DNA from: Lepidostoma basale
Lineage: Eukaryota; Arthropoda; Insecta; Trichoptera; Lepidostomatidae
Assembly: GCA_022606425.2 (NCBI GenBank)
Contig: JAHDVF020000449.1
Span: forward strand, 310,001 to 374,000
Length of the DNA stretch: 64,000 nt
Reading direction: 5' to 3'
Notes under the pieces: model-generated
Database searches by the model: none
What the model saw: the letters and a program-made list of their open reading frames with translations, nothing else
Told to the model about the DNA's origin: nothing
Position numbers and translations under genes: made by a program
In this document: positions 52,956-62,179 of the stretch, piece by piece
Layout of the letters: each line of letters starts with the position of its first letter
Position numbering within the stretch: the first letter of the stretch is position 1

Positions 52956-53538
52956 GGGTCAAAGCACCAATTAACGTCAAAGAACCGTTTAAGGTTCAGC
53001 TTGTACTGAAATCCACATTAAAGGCATTAATTTCATTATTTCAGTGTACAAAATAAAAGAAAACAATAAAAAACACTTTGACTTCTCTAAATTCTCTAAC
53101 TTTTTTTATTGAAATATGAGTATTACTATTAAAATTAATATTTCTCTAAAAAAATAGCACAATCACCAGTAAATGACCACTTCAGGTTATATTGATACAA
53201 TACATAGATTTTGTTACATTGTCACATTATGAAACACCCTAACATATAAAAATATGTAAATATTCAAAGAATTGCATAAGAAATGACATTAAAAAAAACA
53301 CTTACCACACTTTTCCTTATAAAAAACTACTAACAATCTCAAAACAACAACGGGAAGACGCACTTTTTCAAAACTGATAGTTTTGTTTCTTACCAACAGT
53401 TGTCTCTGCCTACCTCTTTTGTCATAGTTTCTTGGAATTAAAGTTTTTGACTGGACACATAGATCAATTCTTATTATATTTTGTTTTATTAACCAACGGT
53501 CATTTACTGGGGGCGGTCAAGCACTGGTGTTTCGACCC
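52956..53538. mobile_element. Tc1/mariner-type MITE, copy 2
   Basis: Ends GGGTCAAAGCACCA and TGGTGTTTCGACCC, TA on both sides (52954-52955, 53539-53540). 583 bp, inverse orientation to copy 1 at 29102-29688, with only scattered substitutions and small indels. No ORF. Confidence 0.88.
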
Positions 53539-53540
53539 TA

Positions 53541-54468
53541 ATTCTCTTTAGACACACTTCATGTTCAATACCATGTCAAATAAAAACGACATTTGTCACA
53601 TTGGCAATCACATTACTCACTGAGACTTAGACATTATTAAAATGAGCCATAAAAAAAAAAATTACGTCATTTGGCTTAATGACATTTTTTTTTATTTCGT
53701 TCATGGGAATAATTATATTTAAAATTGTATTCTAATTAAATTTTGCGGCTTGCCGTGCGTGTCCAAACAAATTAGAAGAAAATTGTGAAAAGGTACTTGC
53801 GTAACGAGCATTTTTTTAAACCGGTCGAGATTTACCCCATTTTTTGGGGTATTCACGCAACAATGTTTCGGTTATGTGTGTGTGTGTGTGCCCGTTGTAA
53901 TAAATTCTCCCGCTGTCATCTGTTCTAACAACTAACGGCAGACTGCCCTTGTTCGCATTTTAATTTTCCCGCCACCTCCGTTGTGAGGAACAATCAAGTT
54001 AATAACAATTCCGAACTCGCACGCGAACTGCTCAGCTCCAGGTACCTAATGCCATTCTGACAACCGTGGCTAATGGATAACCCTGGAAGACTTTAATCTC
54101 ACAGCTATGCCACATTAGATATACTTAAACTCATTCGGATCTGTAGTATTTTTTAAATTCAAAAAATATTTATATGTAGGTATTATATAAAAGAAGAACT
54201 ATAGAAAGAGCATTGTTGGGTATCAATAAGCGGACAAGACAAAGGTTTACACTTTTGCAGCTCAAACATGCACTAATGGATGGAAAAACCAAAAAAGGGG
54301 ACGGCCAACCTAACGAACCAAAATATATAACTTATTTTATTTAAATTCAGTAATATTCAAAGCAAAAGTATAAATTTTTAAAACGTTCTATATTATATGT
54401 CAGATACAATTATAATTCCATTTTATTGAGAATACGAATCCTCCTAAATAACTTTAATACCATTATTG
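53541..54468. other. Single-copy-looking stretch with (TG)n
   Basis: A (TG)8 run at 53876-53891. The rest is unremarkable; 54180-54310 holds a VGINKRTRQRFTLLQLK-like open text of no recognised family. Confidence 0.35.
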
Positions 54469-54495
54469 TACTGTGTATTACCCCTGATCTGTATG

Positions 54496-54504
54496 TATAT
54501 AAAG
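54496..54504 (+). promoter_or_regulatory. TATA box-like element in family V
   Basis: TATATAAAG, conserved in the other V copy (8944-8952, minus), 22-24 bp before an ACAGTG initiator-like site. Conservation between diverged copies supports a promoter of the repeat itself. Confidence 0.45.
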
Positions 54505-54527
54505 GAGTCAGTTTGTAACAGTGCCAC

Positions 54528-54567
54528 CAGTCTGTCGATGCCAGCGAGCCTGGCGAAACCGGTCGCT
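54528..54567 (+). ncRNA. Hammerhead-ribozyme-like motif in family V
   Basis: Helix I CAGU/GCUG (four pairs incl. one GU), core CUGUCGA (one change from CUGANGA), extra U, helix II GCCAG-CGAGC-CUGGC (5 perfect pairs), GAAA, stem III ACCGGU, cleavage-side C. The A-to-U change in the core would probably reduce or abolish activity. Confidence 0.45.
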
Positions 54568-54640
54568 GTCGAAATAAAGACAAAAGTGGAAGCAGTTAAA
54601 AAAACATCGTTTTATTTCATTATTATTTTGTGGAATCGCT

Positions 54641-54842
54641 CTTTAGATCATTACAGCGCGAGCCAAATCGATGTAAAGGGTATAGCTATCATATTGATTC
54701 TTGTGACATGTGATAGGTAACTAATCTGTCGCCATTTTATTGTCACGTGAATTCTACACCAGACCAAAGACGCCGGAAATTGATCCCGAGACCTTCGGTG
54801 TGGCGGTCTTAAATTTTACCACTCTGCCACAAAAGTCGTCGT
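54641..54842 (-). repeat. T SINE, copy
   Basis: Minus strand: ACTTTTGTGGCAGAGTGGTAA (A box), TCTCGGGATCAATTTCCGGC (B box mutated), GTCTTTGGTCTGGTGTAGAA, TTCACGTGACAATAAAATGG, CACATGTCACAAGAATCAAT and the GATTTGGCTCGCGCTGTAAT end shared with 29730. Abuts family V. Confidence 0.75.
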
Positions 54843-55692
54843 ATATCTTTATAGTTATAGTAACTTGCCCCAAATTAATATGTATATTTATTAAAACAGA
54901 CGATGTTTTAAGTTATATGCGCATGCTTAGGGATTGTTTATAATGTTGACGATATTATTTTTTGTATTAGAATCGTTCTTATTAAATTTTAACTTACCGT
55001 ACTGGAAAGCCCTTGTAAAGAGCTCCACAATCTAAAGTTTTCTATAATGAAAAGATAAATGGTAAAAGCCATTAGATAGTATTCAAGATAGGCGGAAAAT
55101 ATTATACAAATTGCGCCCCTACTCAAGTCAAAACCCGGCGACAAAACGTTCAGCTCCTCAAATTTGTCTTTTAATTCCATAATGACTCCGATTGATAATC
55201 TCCCTTATTATTTTAATGAGTCTCACTTTTATTGCGTGTTTTATTAATGATCTGGAGATTACAACTTCATGTTGGATATTCCTCGCTTTCAGCATCTAAA
55301 TTAATCGGGAAATGGGATATCTAATTGGTGCTGAACTTTTACATTTCCCCCCATCAAATATTTAAGCACGATCCAAGTTCGCCGGGACAACTTTGTTCCG
55401 GGTAGGTCTTGGGTGGGTGTATTTGCGGCTTCTGGCGGATGGATTCGCCGGCCTATCTGACCTTGGCAGTAAAAGCACCTTACCAAACAAATTTTTATTA
55501 TTAGCTTTTGAATTTTTCATTATTCACCGATACAAGGGTCTGACAGTGATCTAAATAACCGCTCATTTATGATTACGTAATCACGGACTGCCGACGTTCT
55601 ATATCTATTTTTGTTTGATGTTGATTTGTTTTCTGAAATTTTATTCATACACATTAGCGAGAAACCATGAAAATATCCAGTATACTTTATAT
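54843..55692. other. Single-copy-looking intron sequence
   Basis: No repeats shared with the window; no exon recognised. Confidence 0.35.
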
Positions 55693-55694
55693 GT

Positions 55695-56035
55695 TTTATT
55701 CTTTTTATTCTTCGTCAGTCCACTCCTGGACAAAGGCCTCCTCCATTCGCTTCAACGTCACTCAGTCTTGCGCAGACTGCATCCAGATTATTCCGACGTG
55801 TCTGTTCAGATCATCCTTCCACCGTAGTTGCGGTCGCCCTGCACTCTTTGCCGTCCACGGTCTCCAATTCAGCAGTTTTCTTGTCCATTTTTCATCTGAG
55901 CCTCTGGCTACGTGACCTGCCCATTGCCATTTTAGAGTCGCCACCCGGTAGATGATGTCAGTGACCTTTGTTTTTTCTCTCACCGTATCGTTTCTGACTC
56001 TGTCTCTTAGGCTTATTCCTAACATGGCTCTTATA
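55695..56035 (-). mobile_element. RTE-4 LINE C-terminus
   Basis: Minus frame: MLGISLRDRVRNDTVREKTK, VTDIIYRVATLKWQWAGHVA, RGSDEKWTRKLLNWRPWTA, SAGRPQLRWKDDLNRHVG, WMQSAQD, then a frame break into EAFVQEWTDEE. One open frame of ~87 codons. Same family as 24025, 28050 and 34305. Confidence 0.82.
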
Positions 56036-56350
56036 ATTATGAAATCTTCTTAGACTGGTCCCCATACGGGACAAGTCTAGTGAGTTCCGTCTCAAAGTGT
56101 GACCGATCCACTGCCATTTGGGTCTAGCGACTTGTTCCTTAATTGGCTTTTCGCCTGCCATGGTCCAGAGAACGGCATTTGATACTGTTTGGGGCCAATA
56201 GATCTTGAATATTGAGCGAAGGCGCCTATTTATAAACACCTGGAGTCTTCCAATAACGTCCGCGGTAGATTTCTAAGTCTCACATCCGTACAGCAGTATG
56301 CTTTTAGCGCTCATGCTGAATATTTGGAGCTTGAGCTTTCTCGAAATATA
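56036..56350 (-). mobile_element. RTE-11 LINE fragment
   Basis: Minus strand: LKLQIFSMSAKSILLYGCET, a stop, then ADVIGRLQVFINRRLRSIFK, IYWPQTVSNAVLW, KPIKEQVARPKWQWIGHTLR. Same domain as RTE-4 but a different family; its 3' end is joined directly to RTE-4 at ~56035. Confidence 0.75.
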
Positions 56351-57180
56351 CTGGAATGCCACACAGGGCGAACCACAGCAAAAGCTCCCTTTGCCATGTA
56401 AGAATTTTATATTATTATAGTAAATTCGATGTGATGTTTCCACTACCAGGGGCGGAGTTCCTTGAATATGCATTCATTTTATTACACAACGCGGCTTTCG
56501 AGACGTGATTCCGTGTGTTGACATTTAAGATTGATCGAATTCCCTGAATTTGATTCACACGCGTCGCCAATTATTTGTGTGAGATGAAGGGAGTGCATGG
56601 AGCAGAGGCGGATGAAGCCGAGGGGCCGCCCTCTGGGGGCGAGTGACGGATTCGGGTCACCCGTGTGCGGCAATATGTGCTCTCCGCACGCCATTTTCCC
56701 TTTGATTAATGTCCAATTGCGGTGACTGCTCACGGTCCGAAAAACCGTTATTTTATCCAACTCGGTGTCATAAGATTTGCGCCCCATTCGTTCACCATAA
56801 AGAACATATTTATCTTACAACTGATGTCCATATGTTTCATCTTTCTAGGGCAATTCCAAAATGTACGTTTTAAATGTACAATATTTTAGCATTATTTATT
56901 TATTTATTAAGGGTAACATACAGCGATATCAATAACATATACATAAAAAAACATTTGATTTTGCTGATTTTGAAAATTTGGTTTGGTTCATATGGTGCTC
57001 CCGTCAATTTAAAAATATTTCGTGTATGAGTGATTTGTTTTGGTCAATTTGATTATTGCCGCTCTTTATGATAGTTATTTGTGACAAAAAATACGTTTTT
57101 ACTGTTTGGGTGTTAAAATAATATAAGTTTTTTCGTTTATAAAAAGAATTTTGACAGGTGTAAAAATACATTACAGTAAA
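56351..57180. other. Non-coding stretch
   Basis: 56480-56790 is GC-richer and single-copy-looking; the rest is AT-rich. No gene. Confidence 0.35.
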
Positions 57181-57184
57181 TTAA

Positions 57185-57545
57185 AAAACCGTGGATAACG
57201 TGGAATAAAAATTAAATTAACACAAATGTCCGGATCGTCCAGCTGACGACAAGTGCACCATCTAAAATAACATTATGTGTTAAATTATTTTTCTTTGTTA
57301 TTTTATTTTATATCATTGTATTTAAGATAATTTGTTTTAGATTTATTATGTAGACGTTGAACGATCGAAGTGTGCGCGGGAGATGCCTTTTGGTGGCGAT
57401 GAGGTTCGCAACCCATCACACCGCTTCTCTCGCGATGGCGAAAAGAGAAGGATGGAGTGCCGCATCGATTAAAGTGTGGCAGTCCATTCTTTCTGCCTAC
57501 CCTTTCGGGGAGACGGCGTGATGGTTAGTTAGTTAGTTAGTTAAA
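57185..57545 (+). mobile_element. Non-autonomous element N, longest copy
   Basis: 5' part TGTCCGGATCGTCCAGC, AAGTGCACCATCTAAAATAA, ATTTGTTTTAGATTTATTATG; core GAACGATCGAAGTGTGCGCGG, AGGTTCGCAACCCATCACACC; RTE-1a-like 3' end GTGTGGCAGTCCATTCTTTC, CCTACCCTTTCGGGGAGACGG, (TTAG)n. Collinear with 1955-2297, which fixes the family length at about 340-360 bp. Confidence 0.82.
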
Positions 57546-57820
57546 AAAACATTTAGAAAAAATATAGTATGGCCAATTACATTTTCAATTCCAATTTATT
57601 ATTTAAAAAATCAGTATATCACCAAATCGCATATGACTATAGAATACAAAAAAAAACTATTTTAAACATAAAGAAGATACAATTGTAATATTTAAAAAAA
57701 AACGAAAATACAATAAACATAAACACAAAAAACACAAGATAATTGAAAATTTAGGAACAATTAAGTAAAAAGAAACAATAAGAAGAACAAGAGAAGCAAT
57801 TATCAATTTTATACATTATT
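57546..57820. other. A-rich stretch
   Basis: Very AT-rich; may include the 3' UTR of the adjacent CR1-like copy, but no (TTGAT)n tail was seen. Confidence 0.35.
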
Positions 57821-58152
57821 TTATATAAGAGATAGATGTTTTCTGAGGGTAGCGTCACTATCGTGGAAGATGTCCACTTCCGAAGAAATGCGGTTTAGAA
57901 AGATTATAGCCCTGCCCACGGGCATTACCTTAGGTAGATTCATTCTACACAGTGGCAGGTGAAATAATCTATGTTGCCTTTGTCGCAGATAATTGTCAGG
58001 GACAAACAAAGTCAAGTCATTCAAAATATCCGAGTTATGTATTCGACCACGAATCAGTTGAAAAAAATGAACACCCAAATGGATAGTTCGTCTAATTTCC
58101 AATGATTGGTAGTCCAGCATACCCAACAAGAAATCAGTTGGGGTCAATCAGA
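57821..58152 (-). mobile_element. CR1-like LINE, longest ORF2 C-terminus
   Basis: Minus frame, open over 108 codons: PTDFLLGMLDYQSLEIRRT, HLGVHFFQLIRGRIHNSDIL, LTLFVPDNYLRQRQHRLFHL, RMNLPKVMPVGRAIIFLNR, SSEVDIFHDSDATLRK and a stop. The LDYQSLExRR ... FxxLxxGxI block is the usual post-reverse-transcriptase domain of CR1/Jockey-type LINEs. 5' truncated at 58152. Confidence 0.82.
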
Positions 58153-58797
58153 AATCACATGCTACCACAAATATAAAATAATAGTTTATTGTATAAAGAT
58201 ATTTAATAAATTAAAGTGGAACATAAACAACGTTGTTTTTCAATCCCATGTTAAATGTTGGGAGAGTTTATAAGAGTCCATATCCAGCAGTGGAGCAAAA
58301 TAATCTGAAAAGAAGAAAAACCACAAAGTGAGTGCTTCATATGAAAACGTGCATTTTAAGTGAAAACACAACGCGAAAATTCCGTGCGTGTTAAATAATT
58401 GAGCGTTTGTCGAGACATTTGATAAGCAATTCAGCATAAAGTGCGAGAAAGGCGTTCCGGATTTCTTCCATTGTTACGTTTAATCAGACGATGACAAAAG
58501 ACGCCGCGCAGAAAGTATGAAATAACGTCCCTTCCCCACATGTACGGCCCTTTGTGAGGCGTATTCAATTCTGGAAATGAAATGGAGCCGTAAAACATCC
58601 CGGCTGAAATATTTTCCCCGGAAAAGGTCAGAGCGCTTTCTTATGTAAAGCGCGACCGGGGTATCGCGGATAAACCGCCGTTCGATTTCTAAGGCTTAAC
58701 CGGGTATAGAGTACCCGCTCGGACAGGCGCACACTTGTATCTCCGTCCGCATGAATGACAATCGGGATTTATTTTATTTAACCCTTAAAAAAATCAT
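58153..58797. other. Single-copy-looking intron sequence
   Basis: GC-richer 58440-58760; no gene or window repeat. Confidence 0.35.
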
Positions 58798-59130
58798 TTT
58801 TGTTCGATTTTTTTAATGAATAAAAACACTGTTTTTAAATTCACTTTTGAATTTATTTTTCTTGACATGTTTCGAAGGTTTTACACCTTCGTCATCAGTT
58901 CGTCATCAGTTTTCTAGAAGTTTTATTATATTTTTTGGGAATGACATGTTTCGCCCTTCTAAGGCATTATCAAATGTTATTTATCATTATCAAATGACAT
59001 CTGATAATGCCTTAGAAGGGCGAAACATGTCATCCCCAAAAAATATAATAAAACTTCTAGAAAATTAACGTTTTTATTCGTATTAATTATTTAATATGGA
59101 GTTTTACATCATTGTTCAAGAAACAATAAA
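58798..59130. repeat. Two adjacent hammerhead-like palindromic repeats
   Basis: 58810-58915 (-): CUGAUGA, extra C, GAAGG-UGUAAAA-CCUUC, GAAACAUGUC, with GTTCGTCATCA duplicated at the core. 58911-59065: inverted arms TTTTCTAGAAGTTTTATTAT and complement, and (+, 58999-59035) CUGAUAA, extra U, GCC-UUAGAAG-GGC, GAAACAUGUC. 59066-59130 is the TCGTATTAATTATTTAATATGGAG ... CAATAAATAA part found as scraps all over the window. Confidence 0.6.
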
Positions 59131-59151
59131 TAAATGTAGTTTTTTAATTTA

Positions 59152-59368
59152 ATTTTATGTGTGTAAACGACGTAAATAGATCTAGAAATAGAGGAAGACC
59201 GAGGAAAACGTGGCACGATCAAACCAATCAAATATAAATGAAGGCCACATGAGGAATCGGAGAAATGGCCTGCGTGCATAACACACGACAAGCGAGATAA
59301 GTATGTCAGGAAAGAACAGTGTGGCGATCCATATATTCTGGCTACCGAGGGTTAGTTAGTTAGTTGTA
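59152..59368 (+). mobile_element. RTE-1a LINE, degraded 3' end
   Basis: VCVNDVNRSRNRGRPRKTWH followed by stops and a deletion in the RRACM block; the terminal hairpin is lost (GGCTACCGAGGG) but a TTAGTTAGTTAG tail remains. Confidence 0.72.
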
Positions 59369-59875
59369 ATAATTTAAAATGACTAACCGCAAAGTGAGTG
59401 CTCCATGTGAAAATATTATTTTATTTACCCTCCGCGCCCGCTGGCGGGACCTTTTTATTTATAAAATAAATGCCTTACATAAGGGAGTGCGGGAAGGATA
59501 TAATTCAATAGTCTGTATGAATAAAGCGAGATATGGCGTCCAGCTTTGTTTTAAACGTTGTCTCCGAGTTGACTTCCTCCCGCCCCGGGGGCTTTGAATA
59601 ATATACACAGCGAATACAAAAAACCTTATTTCTGTCCTCGACTTTAATTATTTTCCGAGGGAAACGTGTTCTGCTTAATCTGATATTCAGCACAGAAGTA
59701 TAAATTGTTTTGTGCGCGGGTTTTCCGCGAGAGCGTGTTAAGAATCAGAACTTTCCTTTATTTCCACTTTTAAAATAAAAGAGAAAATAACTTTTTTAAA
59801 TTTTAAATTATTCTCCCCCGGAATATTCCCGCAGAGTGCTTTTAGTATCTTTCAAATTAAATAGAGCTTTTCAAC
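59369..59875. other. Non-coding stretch
   Basis: 59430-59760 moderately GC-rich and unique-looking; no gene. Confidence 0.35.
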
Positions 59876-60047
59876 AGACGACCTTCGAGGAATAGTGGCA
59901 ACAGCTATGAAAGCCAGACACAAGGTCCCGGGTTCGATTCCCGACGATGAAAGTGCGAGACCATTTGGCCTGGTGTAGAATTCACTTGACAATAAAATTG
60001 CGACTGATAAAATATCTATCACATGTCACGAGAACCAATATAATAGC
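59876..60047 (+). repeat. T SINE, copy
   Basis: ACGACCTTCGAGGAATAGTGG (A box), GGTCCCGGGTTCGATTCCCG (B box), TTTGGCCTGGTGTAGAATTC, TTGACAATAAAATTGCG, TATCACATGTCACGAGAACC. It ends abruptly at the RTE-1c copy (60048). Confidence 0.8.
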
Positions 60048-60842
60048 TCTCCCGGAGGGGTAGTCAGAGAGGTTGGACCGCCATACCGTTCTGTCCTGAC
60101 ATACCTCTCTTGCATCCTCCACATTCATACATCGAAACATGCATGTTCGTCGATTTTTCCGACTTCGAATGTGGCCGCCTTTCATTATTTGATTGATTTG
60201 GTCATGCCATGCTTTCCTTGGTCTTCCACGACTTTTCTCACGCTGCTTGTATACAAAATTTTAACCATTCTTCTCTCGTCCATTCGTTTCATATGTCCAA
60301 ACCATCTGAGGGATCCTATTTTAATTTTACGTACGATGCAATCATCTCCCTTACATTTCTTCCTTATTTCGTCGTTCGGCATTCTATCATATATCGTTTT
60401 CCCGCACATTCTTCCCAGTGATCTCATTTCTACGGCATTTATCTTACTTTCATCCATTTTTGCCAGCTCCAAGCTTCACTTGCATACATAGGGGTTGGCA
60501 CTAGAAATCCATTATGCACTGCCATCTTTGCTTTAGTTGAAATATTATATTTATATTTGCTGTGATGACTTTGAGAGCGCCATTAATTTTGTTCCTAGCA
60601 CCGACCCTTCTTTCGATATCTTTCTCCATATTTCCATGTCTTGTAAACATGCCTCCCAGATAGATGAATTCGGTAATTTTTTTTCAGTTTCTCACCGTTT
60701 GCGCTTATGTAACAAATTGTCTTACATTCTTCTTTTTAAATACCGTCACTTTAAACTTGGACACATTCATTACAAATTCACTCTTTTTGCATGCTTCATA
60801 CCTTCATACTTGCAGATTTTCCATACTGTCAGCGGTTAACAC
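60048..60842 (-). mobile_element. RTE-1c LINE, long copy
   Basis: Minus strand from the 5' end: GMKHAKRVNL and NVSKFKVTVFKKKN-type text, then QCIMDF / SMQVKLGAGKNG text, ELAKMDESKINAVEMRSLGR, MCGKTIYDRMPNDEIRKKCK, GSLRWFGHMKRMDERRMVK, LYTSSVRK, then shifted QINQIMKGGHIRSRKNRRTC, MFRCMNVEDAREVCQDRTVW. The end reads SDYPSGRAI: GETA and the tail are lost where the SINE abuts. About 790 bp. Confidence 0.82.
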
Positions 60843-60897
60843 AGCATCTGAAAAACTGTGTATGATAGAATGTCAAATGCAAATATAAGAAAAAATA
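60843..60897 (+). mobile_element. RTE-1a scrap
   Basis: AAAACTGTGTATGATAGAATG, TCAAATGCAAATATAAG: the VYDRVSNENIR codons in plus orientation, wedged between two minus-strand RTE-1 copies. Confidence 0.5.
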
Positions 60898-61162
60898 TAG
60901 TCGATTTCTCCGACTCCTCACGTGGCCGACATTTAATATTTGATTGATTCGATCATGCCACATTCCCTCGGTCTTCCTCTATTTCTAGTTCCGTTTACGT
61001 CGTTTACATATACTTGCTTTACTATTTTTTTCTAGTTCAGTCTTTCCATGTCTCCAAACCATCTTAATGGCCTTTTAATTTATTGTTAAAAACACTTTCA
61101 TTCGCACTGTATTCACTTATTATATTTGCATTAAAGATTACCCTGTCGTACCATAATTTTAC
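60898..61162 (-). mobile_element. RTE-1a LINE internal fragment
   Basis: Minus strand: RRSRNR at left, then LNVGHVRSRRN, NRGRPRECGMIE-like, YVNDVNGTRNRG, AIKMVWRHGKTEL, VFNNKLKGH, IISEYSANES. 3' end missing. Confidence 0.7.
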
Positions 61163-61422
61163 TCTCTTGTGCATTGTCTTAGTTTTGTTCGAGGCTTGCA
61201 CAGCCCGATCACTTAGAAGTGCGTTTCGAAGTGGGAGAGAACGCTTCCCGGACGGAGACACATACCCGTAGGGTGTTGCCCACTATCCGATTTCTGCGGT
61301 AATATAATCCTTTAACGGGTTTTGTTTTCAAGGTCAACCAAAAAATCATCCCCCATTCACAGTAGCGTCTCTAACGTACATATACTTAATATTTCAAATT
61401 ATTACTTATAAAAAAAATACAA
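61163..61422. other. Short non-coding stretch
   Basis: Single-copy-looking; nothing recognised. Confidence 0.3.
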
Positions 61423-61618
61423 CTAACTAACTAACTAACCATCACGCCGTCTCCCCGAAGGGGTAGGCAGAAAGAATGGACTGCCACACCTTTCTTTCCT
61501 GACATATTTCTCTCGCTTCCTCAACATTCATACATCGTGTCATGCACGCGCGTCGATTTCTCTGACTCCTCACATGGCCGACATTCAATATTTGATTTAT
61601 TTGATCGTGCCACGTTTT
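61423..61618 (-). mobile_element. RTE-1a LINE, short intact 3' end
   Basis: (CTAA)n tail at 61423-61438 on plus; minus frame: TWHDQINQILNVGHVRSQRN, RRACMTRCMNVEEAREICQE, KVWQSILSAYPFGETA-stop. Intact over 60 codons; 5' truncated inside RKTW. No mutation in the terminal hairpin, so probably among the youngest copies. Confidence 0.85.
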
Positions 61619-61736
61619 GTACATTTTGTATATTTTCCATGAAATTGTAATTGTGCCAACTAGCTTCGCTTGTACCCATTATTCATACGGGCAATACAAA
61701 AAACTAAATAAAACATTTAGATTTATATGATTTTAT

Positions 61737-62175
61737 AGAATAAATGCGGTAGAGATGAGGTCCCTAAGACGTATGTGTGGTAGAACGATTTACGACAGAA
61801 TCTCAAATGCTGATATAAGAAAGGAATGTAGAGCGGAAGAAGGTATTATAAAACAAAATTATGAAAGGATCGCTGCGTTGGTTCGGACATATGGAACGCA
61901 TGGATGGAGAAAGAATGGTTAAGAAAGTATACGTTAATGATGTAAATGGGGTACGAAGTCGAGGCAGACCGAGGAAAACATGGCATGACCAAATTAATCA
62001 AATTTTAAAGGTTGGTAATGTTAGAAGTCGGAGGAATCGACGTGCGTGTATGACTCGTTGAATGAATGTGGAGGAAGCTAGAGAGGTTTGCCAGGATAGA
62101 GTAGTGTGGCATTTCATTCTCTCTGCCTACCCCTGCGGGGAAACGGCGTGATGGTTTGTTGTTGTTGTGTTGATT
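61737..62175 (+). mobile_element. RTE-1b LINE 3' end
   Basis: RINAVEMRSLRRMCGRTIYD, RISNADIRKECRAEEGII, a one-base insertion (AAACAAAATT), then KGSLRWFGHMERMDGERMVK, RGRPRKTWHDQINQILKVG, RRACMTR-stop (CGTTGA, a C lost), NVEEAREVCQD, YPCGETA and a (GTT)n tail at 62157-62168. Confidence 0.85.
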
Positions 62176-62179
62176 TTAT

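Larger units (their letters stand above)
54470..54640 (+). repeat. Repeat family V: TATA box, hammerhead-like motif, AATAAA in one compact unit
   Basis: CCCCTGATCTGTATG, then TATATAAAG at 54496-54504, an ACAGTG initiator-like site at 54518-54523, the hammerhead-like motif at 54528-54567, AATAAA at 54573-54578 and an A-run at 54598-54604. A diverged copy is at 8810-8962 (-). This resembles a small LTR or retrozyme terminal repeat. No coding part found. Confidence 0.6.
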
